From Candidatus Melainabacteria bacterium (GTDB lineage: Bacteria; Cyanobacteriota; Vampirovibrionia; Gastranaerophilales; Gastranaerophilaceae), in contig CP091731.1 in assembly GCA_022009935.1 (NCBI GenBank), forward strand, positions 1,364,001 through 1,428,000: DNA of 64,000 nucleotides, given 5' to 3'. This document shows positions 29,084-40,487 of the stretch, piece by piece; the stretch's first letter is position 1; each line of letters begins with the position of its first letter. Under the pieces are notes generated by a model. That model was not told the origin of the DNA and did no database searches. It saw nothing but the letters and a program-made list of their open reading frames with translations. The translations under genes and the position numbers were made by a program.

Positions 29084-29611
29084 TTAGTAAATACTTTCCT
29101 GAATATCTTCATCATCTTGCATAGAAGCTAAGTCCCGACTGATTGAAGAATCAAAATCGTGAGGAAGATTTTCATTGTCTGGCCAAATTGTTGTTTCATC
29201 AAAACGAGAAGCATTCAAATTTTCACTTGATGATAAATCTGAATTTGAAAAATCAGACTCAAGTAAAACAGCGCCTGCAAAATCGGCATCTTGAAAATTA
29301 GAATATTCTATTGTGCCATAACTAAAATCTGTTCCGTTTAAAATTGCATTTGAAAAATCACATTCAACAATTGTGGCATGAGAAAAATTTGAAGAAGTCA
29401 AATCACAATTTTGAAAGTTAACGTTTGTCAAAGTTGCCTCACGAAAATCAACACCTTCTAAATTTACATCCTGAAAATCAACGTCAGTCAAGGTTAAATT
29501 TGAAAAATCGGATTCTGATAAATTCGTTTCATCATCTTTAATTTCGTTAAACTTTTCGGGATCGTTAATAACTAAATTAACTAAATTTTCTTTTTCTGAT
29601 TGTCTACCCAT
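29084..29611 (-). CDS. Pentapeptide-repeat protein
   Basis: 175 residues. A(D/N)LxF-type pentapeptides run from about residue 28 to 125 (LSESDFSNLTLTDVDFQDVN, LEGVDFREATLTNVNFQNCD and so on), predicting a right-handed quadrilateral beta-helix of about five coils. Flanked by an acidic N-terminus and an acidic Asp/Glu tail (DLASMQDDEDIQES). AAGGAG lies 8 bases ahead of the start, 16 bases past the response-regulator stop, so the two share a transcript. Target unknown. Confidence 0.88.
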   Translation of the reverse strand: MGRQSEKENLVNLVINDPEKFNEIKDDETNLSESDFSNLTLTDVDFQDVNLEGVDFREATLTNVNFQNCDLTSSNFSHATIVECDFSNAILNGTDFSYGTIEYSNFQDADFAGAVLLESDFSNSDLSSSENLNASRFDETTIWPDNENLPHDFDSSISRDLASMQDDEDIQESIY

Positions 29612-29626
29612 TAAAAACTCCTTATA

Positions 29627-30270
29627 TCAATCTTCTTTTTCTATAATACCCAATTGTATCGCAAGTAAAACAGCTTGTGTACGATTTGTTATTTTTAATT
29701 TTTTAAAAATGGCGTTTAGGTGCGTCTTTATTGTAACATCACGAACGAATAATTTATCTGCAATTTCTTTGTTGCTTGCACCTTGTGCTAACATACTTAT
29801 TACTTCTTTTTTCTCTTTTTGTCAATTGTTCAACATCTGCATCAATGGGTATATTTATATTTTGTTCATTTAATGTTTTTTTATTCCAACTGCTGCGACG
29901 TAAAAACCGCATCAATGCGGGCAAGAAGATTGGGTAAAATAAACGGTTTGGTAATATAATCGTCAGCTCCTGTTTTTAACCCCATAATTTGTTTAGATTC
30001 TTCATTTACGGCTGTTATCATTATTATAGGAATAGTTTTTATTTTATCATTATTACGAATATATTTTAAAGTTTGCCAACCGTCCATTTTGGGCATCATT
30101 ACATCTAAAAGTACTAAATCAAACTTTACATTGGATTCATTTGATGTTAGTTTATGCAAAGCCTCAACGCCATTTTTAGCGATATCAACTTCATAACCAT
30201 ACATTGGCAAAGCATCGCCTAAATAATTGGGGTTGTCATCTACTATTAAAATCTTAGCCATTGAATCCAT
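29627..30270 (-). CDS. NarL/FixJ-type response regulator (two frameshifts)
   Basis: Receiver domain KILIVDDNPNYLGDALPMYG, with the phospho-acceptor Asp in LVLLDVMMPKMDGWQTL and Lys in TGADDYITKPF. After a shift near 29885 the linker leads to a LuxR-type HTH: LTKREKEVISMLAQGASNKE, IADKLFVRDVTIKTHLNAIF, KKLKITNRTQAVLLAI. About 213 residues. No sensor kinase gene adjoins it. It precedes the pentapeptide-repeat gene in the same operon, a plausible target. Confidence 0.9.
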
Positions 30271-30301
30271 AATTTAACTTACCTACACTTTTTATCTCAT
30301 T

Positions 30302-30877
30302 TTACTCCAAAACAACCTTTGCTTCAAGATTTACCTTTAAACTTCCATAAATTATTTTCAAATGTTGACTATCATCTGGAATAACTTTTTGCAAAATTTA
30401 TCGTTTCCATTCCAAAATCATCTTTTGTGACATTTGACGGCACTTTTGCTATAAGTTTGCGACCTTGAAATAAATTTATATAATAAACATCTTTATTCTC
30501 ATCAACCTTTTGTGCTTCAAGTTTATAATATCCCATTGGTATTTTATCACCCGTTTCACTCACATAAGCATTTTGAGAAAAACAAACAGTCAAAGGTTCC
30601 TTCAATTTTTCCATAAATATTGACATTTCGCTGTTACCTTGGTTTTCGGGCAAGTCTATATATTTATTTTTTTTCTTTAATTTATTTTCTTTTTTTCTTT
30701 CTTTTTTTGTATTCATTAATTATTTTTTCATAAGCATTATTGTCAACCGGTCTATCATATTGAAACGCATTATCAGCCTGGTTGAAATCATCATATTCAG
30801 ACAAAGCAAAGGCAAATATTGTTGCTAAGCAAGGTTATTAAAGATATTAATATTGATATTCCGATTATTTTTTTCAT
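30302..30877 (-). CDS. Secreted or membrane-anchored unknown protein (frameshifts)
   Basis: ATG at 30877 gives MKKIIGISILISLITLLATI (signal or anchor), then AFALSEYDDFNQADNAFQYD and a Lys-rich linker. After shifts near 30830 and 30670 comes a beta-rich domain: MGYYKLEAQKVDENKDVYYI, NLFQGRKLIAKVPSNVTKDD. It ends LKVNLEAKVVLE at 30304. About 190 residues. No family recognised. Transcribed toward the response regulator, divergent from the TPR gene. Confidence 0.65.
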
Positions 30878-30944
30878 AATCCTGTAAAAAACCTTTTATA
30901 GTTACAAAAAATATTGTATAATTAAATATGAGGTATTATATCAT

Positions 30945-32586
30945 ATGAATAGTTTATTATTTATTATTTTAATTATCTTTATAATAATTTTAATAATATT
31001 GTCAAAAAATATATTTACGCAAAATGCACAAAATGTTTCACCTTTTGATTTAAATGTTTCAGAAGATGAAATATACGAACATGTTAAAAATTTAATTGAT
31101 AATAAACAATATGATGCAGCATTTAAAATGGCAAAAAATATCTTTCACAAGTTCCACATCATTATAGGCTTCGTTTTTTTGCTTGCAAAATCTCTTTATG
31201 AAATTTTTTCAAATTACAATGAAGCTATCCATCATTTAAATCTTGTTATAAAAAGTGACAGACGCAACGAGGAAGCATATTTAATACTTGGTTTTTCGTA
31301 TCAGGCTCTAAGCCAATATGCAAAAAGCAATTGCTGCTTTTAAAAAAGTTTTATCAATAAACTATGAAAATGAAGATGCTCTTCTTTCTCTTGGATATTT
31401 GTACGACTACACAAAACAAAAGAAAAGTGCTTTGAGAATGTATTTAAATTACATTCAGTATTCAAACAATCGTGATGAAATTTTTAATGTTTTGCATACA
31501 ATTTGTAACATATATGTTGATATTAAAAACTGGGAAGATTTGAGCGAATATGCATTGAAAATCTTAAATATTGACGAAAATGATTACCAAGGACTTGAAT
31601 TTCTCAAAATAGCTTATATTAATCTTCATTTGAATGAAAAAGCTTGTGAAGTTGTAAAAAAACAAATCGAGATTTCACCTGATGATTTTAGTTTATATAA
31701 AGAATTAATTAATTTATATTTTGAAATCAAGGACTACGATGCTGTTTTAGAAGCTTGTGAAGAAAGTATGACTCTTGAAAATGTTGATACGGCATATATT
31801 AAAAACATTCAAGCAAAAACTTATATCAATACAGGTAAAATTGACAACTGTTTTGATATTGTTAAAGAAGCTTTAGCCTTAAATCCCAAAGATGTCCAAT
31901 TAAAACAAACGCTTGCCTGTGCTTATTTAAACATAAATGAATTTCAAACAGCAATAAATTTATACAATGAGCTTATAGATGAAGTTGACCCTTCTGATAT
32001 TTTATATATAAAACAAACTATTAGTGATTGTTATTGTTGTTGGGCTAGTTATTTAATCGACAACGACAATTTGAATGAAGCGTTTGAAAAATTTTCTCAA
32101 GCTTTGACATACAATGACAAAAATCCTGAAATATATTATAATTTAGGACTTATCGGATTTAAAATAAAAAATTATTTCGATGCTCAAAAACAATTTAGGC
32201 GTGCCATTGAACTTGCACCTAACGTTGCAAAATATTATATGACATTGGGCGATCTTCAAATTGAAATAGAAAATATTTATGATGCAAAACAATCATATAT
32301 TGATGCAATAAACATGGAACCTGAAAACGCTCAAGCTCAAGCCACTTTAGGCATTTTATATTCCAAACTCAAAGATGTTGAAAATGCTATTAAACATTTA
32401 ACTATTGCTGAAAAATTAAATCCAAACGACTGCGAAGTTAAGTATAATTTGGGACTTATTAATGAAATCAACGGAAATATTAGCTTGGCAGTAGAAAAAT
32501 ATAACGAAGTTTTAAGGATTAATCCAAACCATGAAGAAGCAAAAAATAGTTTACATTTGATTAATGAATTTAACGAGTCTGAATAA
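30945..32586 (+). CDS. Membrane-anchored tetratricopeptide-repeat protein (one frameshift)
   Basis: N-terminal helix LFIILIIFIIILIILSKNIF anchors it. From residue 35 on there are about 12 TPR units, e.g. EAYLILGFSYQALSQYA, KAIAAFKKVLSINYENEDAL, PEIYYNLGLIGFKIKNYFDA and QAQATLGILYSKLKDVENAI, closing with AVEKYNEVLRINPNHEEAK. One shift near 31318 splits it. About 546 residues. Likely a scaffold on the cytoplasmic or periplasmic face; partner unknown. A TATTGTATAATTAAA promoter lies 20-35 bases upstream. Confidence 0.88.
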
Positions 32587-32629
32587 AATATTTGCTAAAA
32601 AACTCAATTTAATGTAAAATAATAATTAA

Positions 32630-32894
32630 GCCGTGCTCCACGGGGAATTGCAATCCCTCGACCCGAAGTTAATGCGGGGTGCAGAGACTACTGTGAGACA
32701 GCTATTCACATAATTATATAGATTATTATGTTGTTGATAGTTTGAATGTCATACGGCACAAGCCATTGAACCGTGTCAGGTTAGAAATAAAGCAGCACTA
32801 AAATGGTCTAAACTTGTGGGTGTGTGATTTTTGAAAAGTAGATGTTTTAGTTTGTTATTTATGCAAATAGCTCTCGATAGGTAGAACGCACGGT
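32630..32894 (+). ncRNA. ffs: Signal recognition particle RNA, large type with Alu domain
   Basis: 5' GCCGTGCTCCACGGGGAATT and 3' GATAGGTAGAACGCACGG follow the pattern of the roughly 270-base Bacillus-type SRP RNA. The core is CCGTGTCAGGTTAGAAATAAAGCAGCACT, i.e. the helix 8 symmetric loop (GTCAGG / AGCAGCA) with a GAAA tetraloop closed by TTA/TAA. 3' end followed by a T7 run. RNA binds Ffh; the Alu part arrests elongation in relatives. Confidence 0.88.
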
Positions 32895-33234
32895 TTTTTT
32901 ATTTAAATTTATATATATTTATCATATAAATTCTTAATAATATTGTTTAAAATTTTTAGATAAAAATTTTTTATTTATATTTTTGTGCAAAATTATAAAT
33001 TTTGTATCATCCTAAACAAAACATAAATACTATGCGCAACCAAGCGAGCTTTAGGCTCTATTTTGTAACCGTAATTGTAAACTTTTAACAGATTTTTATA
33101 AAATAAAGCTACAAGTCAAAAATATTAAAAATGCACAACTACAAATTCAACAACTTTTGAAATAAGTTTCGGATAAAATAGACGGTGAAAAAGTCAAACA
33201 GAAAAAGTGTAAATTACACTCAATCAAAATTTTC
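32895..33234. other. AT-rich intergenic stretch
   Basis: Between the SRP RNA terminator run and the dnaX stop. No gene, repeat family or clear hairpin other than a weak GCGAGCTTTAGGCTC stem near 33043. Probably the converging 3' regions of both transcripts. Confidence 0.6.
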
Positions 33235-35088
33235 CTATGAAATTATTTTGCCATCAAATAAATCAACTACCATTTTTTCTTGGTCGGATAAATCTACATT
33301 TGACGAAGCAGCTTTTTGTCCGCCTAAATTGATTTTTTCTTGCTCATCCTTTAACGTATCAAGTTCACTTTGGCTTATTTTTTCTTCTTTTTCTTTAACC
33401 GGGTGTGCAGAGGGTGCTTTTTTCGTTGTTGTCTGAAATTTCGCTTAAGTGTATTTTTTCATCAACTATGTCGTTTTTAAGCTTCACATCAATTTCTATA
33501 TCATCAACCATGAAATATTTTTTACAAGCATCATAGAATGCCTGACTTTTACTTTTATCACGTGCTTGTTTTACAAAAATATCTTTCTTAAAAGAAATAA
33601 CAACCTTTTCTTTTGACAAACAAATAGGATGAGCCAAACTTGAATAAAAAGCTCGACTTGGCATAGACTCAATATGTTTTAATAAATCTCGCCAATGATA
33701 ATTTTCAGTTGAAGAACTGTTTTGAACAACAGTTTTTTCAACTTCTTGTTTTTCTTCTTGAAAATTTGACTTATCAGTGAATTCTTCTTTTTTACCGTTT
33801 GTGCTTCTATTTGTGGCTTTGGTTTAACTTCACCGGTTGTTTGTTTAACCGTTTCAAAAGATGATTTCAAAACTGGTTGTGAAACAGAAGAAACATTGTT
33901 TTTAAAATCACCTGATTGAATAAAGGCTTCAAGCTTGTTCACTTTTTTCAACTAAATCAGAAATGCTTGAAAATTCAACTGACACAACATCAATAATACA
34001 CAACTCAAGCCACAAATAGCGATTTGTCGCATTTTTTATTTCTCGAGAATAATAAGACAATTTTTCAATAATATAAATAATTTTTTCATTACTTAAATTT
34101 TCTGCTTGAGTTTGTATTTTTTCAATATTTTTCTTGTCAATCAACGTCAAAGTCGCCATCTGGTCGAGGTCTTTACCATTTTTGATAATAAGAATATTGC
34201 GAAAATATTCAATTAAATTGTTGACAATTCTTAAAGGCTCCATGCCTTTATCAAACATTTTATGAATGTTTTCAATAAGCTTCTCAACATTATTTGATAA
34301 AATCTCATTTGTAAAATCATAAAGGTCTTCAATTGAAATTTTACCCAAAAGCTCATTCACAACACTTGCATCAATCGGCTTGTCAGAATTACCATTTAAA
34401 ACGGATAACTGGTCAAGCAGGCTTAAAGCATCTCTCATTCCGCCTGTTGAATTTTGAGCAATAATGTGAAGTGCATCATCATTTATATTTATTTTTTCAA
34501 TATCAGAAATTTCTCTTAAACGCTTCACAATGTCAGAAATTTGTATTCTACGAAAGTCATATCGTTGACAACGTGAAATAATAGTTTCTAAAACCTTGTG
34601 CGCTTCGGTTGTTGCAAGGATAAAGATGACATTTTTGGGCGGTTCTTCAAGAGTTTTCAAAAGTGCATTAAAAGCGTGATTTGACAACATATGCACTTCA
34701 TCAATAACATATATTTTAAATTTTCCATTGACCGGAGCATATTGAATTTTTTTCTAAAATATTTTGAGTATCTTCAACATTACGATTGCTTGCTGCATCT
34801 ATTTCAATTACATCTTTTGGGATTGAATTTAAAATGTCGATACAGCTTGGGCATTTGCCACAAGGTGTCAATGTAGAGGCCTTCAATGCAATTCAAGGAT
34901 TTGGCAAGAATACGTGCCATTGAAGTTTTTCCGGTACCTCATGAACCACAAAAAAGAAAAGCATGTGCTATTTTGTTCAATTTTATGGCATTTGATAAAG
35001 CATTTACAACATGTTGTTGACCTACAACATCTGCAAAAGTTTGTGGGCGATACTTGCGATATAAAGGTATATAAGTTTTATTCTCCAT
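33235..35088 (-). CDS. dnaX: DNA polymerase III tau/gamma subunit (frameshifts and one in-frame TGA)
   Basis: MENKTYIPLYRKYRPQTFAD at the start, Walker A as CGS-TGA-GTGKTSMARILAK, zinc-module Cys in TPCGKCPSC, then VIEIDAASNRNVEDTQNILE, VIDEVHMLSNHAFNALLKTL and IFILATTEAHKV. The clamp-loader AAA+ domains III and a tau-like tail end DLFDGKIIS. About 610 residues. Frameshifts near 34880, 34745, 33950, 33800, 33670 and 33425. The TGA at 34941-34939 replaces the usual Arg/Pro position inside the P-loop motif. Confidence 0.92.
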
Positions 35089-35124
35089 AATTACATTATA
35101 ATTAAAATATGCTAACTTAACAAA

Positions 35125-36301
35125 TTATTTTATTAAGTGCATTTTCTTACAATGCGGACAAGGAATTTTTTGCCCTTTTTAATTCTTTTGGAACTTTCAA
35201 TTTTGTATCGCAATCACACTTGATAAAAATATAATTTTCCATTTTTAACATAGTATCATAAGCTTCACGATGATTTGAAATTTCATCTTGGACAGTTTGA
35301 TTTGCCAAAGTCGTTGCTACAATTGGTATAACCTTACTATAGCTTGGTTTATCTATAATTTTCTTGCTCACAATACTTGATTTTTTGCCCAACACCTTTT
35401 GATATGAATTATTATAGGCTGCAATGTTACAAGAACTTAACCTAAGAAGAATTTGTATTCTTTTTTCAATTGGCGGATGAGTCTTTTCTTTGTTATTAAG
35501 AGGACTTACTATAAACATAGCCGAAGTCAATGGATTGGTGTTTACAAAATAGGATTGTTCAGCATCTATTTTTTTTAATGCATTTGCAAGTGCCATAGGG
35601 TTTCTTGTGTACTGAACAGCACAAGCATCTGCAAGGTATTCTCGTTTTTTGAAAGACAAAAATAAAATATTTTTGACAAGGCAACCAAAACAAGCGATAT
35701 TAAAACAAATGGAATTATATATATAGCTCCTCCATTAAAAGAACGTCTATTTGAACAACTTCTTAAAAATTTTATGACAAAATCAGAAATAAAAACCATA
35801 CAACCAAGCAAACACGAAGTGTACATAAGATAAAGGATGTCGCGATTAACAATGTGTGAAATTTCGTGCGCCACAACAGCCTGCAACTCATCACGATTTA
35901 GCCTTGCAAGCAAACCTTTTGTAACAACTATTGAAGCTGTTTTGTGGTCTTTACCGCAAGCAAAAGCATTTGGCGAATCTTCATCTATAATATATATGTC
36001 CGGCATTGTACTTAAGCCGGAAGCTATTGACATTTCTTGAACTATATTAAACAACTTTGGGTAATATGCTCGAAGTGCGAAGCGAGCATTTGAAAGCTTT
36101 AAAAATACGTTTTTGAATCACGACTAGCAACAATCAGTGTCCCAAAATAGTAACCGTACACAACAATGTAAACCCAAATTGGAGGAACATTATAAATCTT
36201 TAACGTTTCAGCAAGACAATATGCCATCAAGCCAAAACACAATGCCATCAAAAAACAAACAGAAAAGTTTTTGATTTATTTTTGTTTATTAATTCCCACA
36301 T
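35125..36301 (-). CDS. htpX: HtpX-like membrane zinc metalloprotease with C-terminal zinc ribbon (frameshifts)
   Basis: N-terminal helices LMALCFGLMAYCLAETL and IWVYIVVYGYYFGTLIVASR, then the M48 core: MPDIYIIDEDSPNAFACGKD, VVAHEISHIVNRDI (HExxH) and EYLADACAVQYTRNP (Glu ligand), with two further helices between. A C-terminal pair CDCDTKLKVP and CPHCKKMH forms a zinc ribbon, unusual for plain HtpX. About 390 residues; shifts near 36245, 36080, 35660 and 35165. Follows lemA by 12 bases, a common M48/LemA pairing in membrane quality control. Confidence 0.88.
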
Positions 36302-36313
36302 AACGATTAAAAG

Positions 36314-36866
36314 CTAACCTTTGGTACTTCTCTGTCTTTTTTCATCAACAATTTTAAACTCATCATAGTGTTTAAAATCAAAAAAATGAAGCGATTATGT
36401 TGTTTGGAAACATTTCAAGTGCATTATTATAAAACATAATTGAATCGTTATAAAACTGACGAGCAAAAGCGATTTTGTTTTCTGTTGAAGATAATTCTTC
36501 ATTTAACTGCAAAAAGTTTTCATTCGCTTTCAATTCAGGATAACTTTCAACAACTGCCAAAAGTGAAGACAGAGAGCCTGCAAGTTTATTTTCACATTTT
36601 ATTCTTGAGTTTATATCACTTTCGTCACACCTTAAAGCCATGTTTCTAGCTTTGACAACATTTTCTAAAACATTTTTTTCATGCTCCATATATCCTTTAA
36701 CCGAAGCTAATAAATTGGGGATTAAATCTGCTCTTCTTTTAAGCTGAACGTCAATTTGCGACCAAGCATTTTTAACGGCATTTTTCTTTGCAACAAGATT
36801 GTTGTAAAGGTAAATAATTCCACCAATAATAGCAATAACAGCAATAATAACAATATAACTTGTCAT
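36314..36866 (-). CDS. lemA: LemA family protein (one frameshift)
   Basis: N-terminal helix YIVIIAVIAIIGGIIYLYNN, then the LemA hallmark NAVKNAWSQIDVQLKRRADL, IPNLLASVKGYMEHEKNVL, and YPELKANENFLQLNEELSST followed by ENKIAFARQFYNDSIMFYNN. The C-terminus continues past a shift near 36385 to RQRSTKG. About 184 residues. LemA proteins are single-pass membrane coiled-coil proteins often encoded beside HtpX. Confidence 0.95.
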
Positions 36867-36882
36867 AAAAACTCACTTTCTT

Positions 36883-37268
36883 TTATTTTACATTAAAAAA
36901 CTCACCTAGAAAATTTATAGTACTATCTTGTGACAATTTATCATCAGATAGAGCATTAATGAACTTTGACAATTCTTCAGCATCAAACCAAAGCCCACAA
37001 TTGTTGACACATTTATCCAAAACAATCCCATTAATATTAACTTTGTGCATAACATTCAAACACTTAGGGCAATATTTTTTTTCTCTTTTGTTTTTATGTC
37101 TATAGATTTTAAAAATTCAAGCACATTTTTTTTGACATTAAACTTTTTAGCAAACAATTTCAATTCGATTAAACTGAACCAAAAGCCATGACAGAAAGGA
37201 CACCAAGTGAGTTCAATTCCATCACGTTCAACCATTATCATACAAGAATCACAATTTGGACAGTTCAT
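36883..37268 (-). CDS. Two-module TFIIB-type zinc-ribbon protein (one frameshift)
   Basis: First module CPNCDSCMIMVERDGIELTW followed by CPFCHGFWFSLIEL; after a shift near 37085 a second module CPKCLNVMHKVNING and CVNNCGLWFDAEEL. Both match the zf-TFIIB (CPxC...M......G....CxxC.G.WfD..EL) pattern. About 128 residues. It precedes lemA by 16 bases and forms an operon with lemA and htpX. Function unknown. Confidence 0.85.
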
Positions 37269-37372
37269 TTGTTAAAATACCACTTTCAATTTATATAATA
37301 AATATTATACAAAAATTTCCGAACATTTGCAAACATTCGGAAATTTTGAAAAACATAGTTTTTTTAAATATA

Positions 37373-37770
37373 TTAACGTTTTGAGAATTGAAATCTCTTA
37401 CGAGCACGTTTACGTCCGTATTTTTTACGTTCTTTAACACGCGCATCACGTGTTAAAAGTCCTTCAGAGCGTAAAAAAGAGCTTTGTTTTCTTCATTAGC
37501 TTTAAGCAAAGCACGAGAAATACCATGAGCTATAGCACCAGCTTGAGAAGAAACACCACCACCAACAACTTTAACTTTAACATCATATTTTTCTTGATTA
37601 TCAGTTAAAGCCAAAGGGCGATAAACCATCATTTCCAAAATAGGAAGGTTACCAAAATATCCGTCAAAAGTTTTACCGTTTACAAAAACACGACCTTTAC
37701 CCGGAACCAATTTTACAACAGCTATTGAGGTTTTACGTCTGCCTGTTGCCATAATTTCGTTATCTTGCAT
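37373..37770 (-). CDS. rpsI: Small-subunit ribosomal protein S9 (one frameshift)
   Basis: ATGRRKTSIAVVKLVPGKGR, then VNGKTFDGYF and SSQAGAIAHGISRALLKANE. A shift near 37475 leads to RSEGLLTRDARVKERKKYGR and the basic tail KRFQFSKR, whose last Arg contacts P-site tRNA. About 132 residues. Initiation is either at 37770 (overlapping the rplM stop) or at the ATG six codons later, which gives a more usual N-terminus. Confidence 0.95.
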
Positions 37771-38211
37771 TATTTTACCTCACTTTCATTATACACAATC
37801 GGCTTTTGAGCTTCGTGCGGATGTTTATCATCAGCATACACTTTTAATTTAGTAAACTGTTGTGCACCCAAAGTATTATGTGGTAACATACCTTTTACAG
37901 CTTTTTCAATAGCTTTTCTTGGGTCTTTTTCCATTAAATCTTTAAAACTAATAGATTTCAAACCACCAGGATATCCGCTATGTGAATAATAAATTTTATC
38001 TGTTTCTTTTTTACCGGTAACAGTAATACCTTTAGCATTAATAACCACGACAAAATCACCGGTGTCAACATTTGGTGTATATTGTGGTTTATTTTTTCCT
38101 CTTAAGATATTTGCGATTGTAGTAGCCAAACGACCCAAAGTCTGTCCGTTTGCATCGATAAGATACCACTTTCTTTTCAACCTCAAGAGGCTTTGCTGAA
38201 TAAGTTTTCAT
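37770..38211 (-). CDS. rplM: Large-subunit ribosomal protein L13 (one frameshift)
   Basis: ATG at 38211 gives MKTYSAKPLEVERKWYLIDA after removal of one A in the run near 38172, then GQTLGRLATTIANILRGKNK, GDFVVVINAKGITVTGKKET and HNTLGAQQFTKLKVYADDKH. About 147 residues. Directly upstream of rpsI as in most bacteria. A GGAGGCAA site lies upstream. Confidence 0.96.
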
Positions 38212-38265
38212 TATATTGCCTCCATTAATATTTTTCTTTTTTGTTTTTAGTTTATCAAAGTCATA

Positions 38266-39002
38266 TCAATATATAACTTCAACTAATGTAAGTCCGTCGG
38301 GACTTATTGTTTTGCCGGCATTTTGTCTTAATTTTGAGTCAAGAATTTCTTTTCATTTTCGACGGGTCAAAAGAATTTTGTTCAATCATAATCAAAGTGC
38401 CAACAATTGTTCTTACCATTTTGTATAAAAAATCTGTCTGCAACAAAGTGTATTTTTAAAAGTTCACCTTCTCTTATACATTTTGCCTCATACATATTGC
38501 ATACTTTTGCAGGATTTTCGGTGTTTGTAGCTTTGAATGCAGAAAAATCGTGGCGCCCAAGCAAATAGCCTAAAGCTTGATTTATTCTGTTTTCATCTAG
38601 AGGTTTTTGATAAAGCAAAACGTGATTATCAAAAACACATCTTATTTTTCGATTAGCGATAGTATAGCAATAGTGTCTTTTTTTGCACTTTTTGTGCGTG
38701 AAAATTTTTGAAACTTCTTCAATATCTTTTACGCATATATCATTTGGCAATATGCCGTTCAAAGAATGCAAAAAACGACCTCTATCAACAATATTATTAT
38801 CACAATCAAAATGTGCAACCTGTAAAACGGCATGCACACCCCTATCAGTCCTGCCTGATAAGATTAGTTTTATGTTTTGTTTTGTCAATGTACAAAGTGC
38901 TTCTTCAAGCTTTGATTGTATTGTATCCACTTCCGGCTGTCTTTGTGAGCCGAAATAGTTTGTCCCCACATACTCAACTTTAAGTTTATATCGTGTTGAC
39001 AT
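38266..39002 (-). CDS. truA: tRNA pseudouridine(38-40) synthase (frameshifts at end)
   Basis: KLKVEYVGTNYFGSQRQPEV, catalytic Asp in LSGRTDRGVHAVLQVAHFD, YQKPLDENRINQALGYLLGR and HDFSAFKATNTENPAK. Shifts near 38425 and 38348 hide the C-terminal MVRTIVGTLIMI and KTISPDGLTLVEVIY. About 245 residues. Located between rplQ and rplM, the common arrangement in Gram-positives and many others. Confidence 0.93.
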
Positions 39003-39012
39003 CGTTTTTCAA

Positions 39013-39440
39013 CTAACTTAATTGGATTAATGCCATTTCAGAATTGTCACCGCGACGGTTTGGCATACGATAAATGCGTGTATATCCACCGTTGCGATTT
39101 GCATATTTGCTTGAAATTTCAGTAAACAACTTTCTTAGAACAGTTTCGTCCATAAGCTTTTTACCTTCAGTTTTTTCTTCAACAACCGCTTTTGTTTCAA
39201 CATCCATATATCGGTCAGTTTTAATATCATATATGTAACGCAACGCAATACGACGTGAATTTAAATCACCTTTTTTGCTAACGAGATAACTTTGTCAGCA
39301 TATGACTTTAAAGCTTTTGCCTTTGCCATTGTTGTTCTTATTTCGCCATGCAAAAACAATTGAGTTGCCAATGAACGCAACAATGCTTTACGCTGGTCTT
39401 GCGCTCTTGATAATTGGTGTTTTTTCGTTTGGTGTCTCAT
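39013..39440 (-). CDS. rplQ: Large-subunit ribosomal protein L17 (one frameshift)
   Basis: MRHQTKKHQLSRAQDQRKAL, LRSLATQLFLHGEIRTTMAK, AKALKSYADKVISLAKKGD, then across a shift near 39272 NSRRIALRYIYDIKTDRYMD. C-terminus GGYTRIYRMPNRRGDNSEMA, LIQLS. About 142 residues. Follows rpoA as in the alpha operon. Confidence 0.95.
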
Positions 39441-39477
39441 TGTTTTATTATCCTTTATCTATATTTTTCTATTTATA

Positions 39478-40465
39478 CTACTCAACTAATGATGAGTCAA
39501 ATCCTTCAGGATTTGGAGCTAAATCAAGCCCGCATTCACGCAACTTTTCAATAACCTCATCTGATGATTTTTTACCAAAATTCTTTATGTTTAACAAATC
39601 GTGTTCTGATTTTTGCAACAATTCAGGCAAAGAGTTTATGCTTGCACGTTTCAAGCAGTTGTAAGCACGAACTGATAACTCCAAATCTTCAATTGTGATT
39701 GTAGGAGCTGCTTCAACTTGAGGCTCATCAATAATATCAGAAGAAGATGATGCATCACTAAATAATGTTGGTTGTCCCGTAATTGAAGCAATTTGACTGA
39801 ATTGTTCAATCAACAATTGTGCTGCTTGCGACAACGCAGTTGTAACTTCAATGCTACCATTTGACCAAATTTCCAAAGTCAACTTATCATAATCCATAGA
39901 ATCTCCGACACGAGCAGCTTCAACATTGTAGCTTACACGTTTAATCGGCATAAATGTTGCATCAATCGGCAACATATCAATAGGCAATTGACCTTTATTA
40001 TCTTTTTAATACATCATTTGTTATATAACCTTTGCCTGTTTCAACGATAATATCAGCGTGGATTTCACCGCCTTCTGCAATTGTACAGATTAACCAGTCA
40101 GGATTAACAACTTTAACACCTGAAGGTAATTTTAAATCCGCACCCAAAACAGAACCCGGTTTATCAACGTCAAGTCTTATATGTTGAGCTTCGTTTGTTT
40201 CACACTTGAAAACCAAACCTTTCATATTCAACATAATGTCAATTACATCTTCGACAACTCCCGGAATTGATGTGTATTCGTGAGTGATACCTTCAATCCT
40301 CATTGAAGTCACAGCTGCACCTTCCAATGATGAAATCAACACACGACGAAGCGAGTTACCAATTGTTATACCAAAACCTCTTTCTAATGGCTCAATGACA
40401 AATTTGCCGTACTGAGAACCATCTGAATCAGTTGTCGTATTTATACATTTTATCTTTAAATCCAT
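39478..40465 (-). CDS. rpoA: RNA polymerase alpha subunit (one frameshift)
   Basis: N-terminal dimerisation domain: YGKFVIEPLERGFGITIGNS, LRRVLISSLEGAAVTSMRIE, GVVEDVIDIMLNMKGL. A shift near 40005 separates IDMLPIDATFMPIKRVSYNV. The C-terminal domain is intact: DLELSVRAYNCLKRASINSL, KNFGKKSSDEVIEKL. About 328 residues. Start taken at MDLKIKC (40465), preceded by an AGGAGAAG site, rather than an in-frame codon 14 upstream. Confidence 0.96.
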
Positions 40466-40487
40466 TAATTCTTCTCCTAATTTAAAA

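Noticed and set aside
34939..34941. Genome-wide reassignment of TGA
   Set aside because: Several genes here terminate at TGA at the expected place (for example truA, dnaG and the response regulator), so the dnaX TGA is local.
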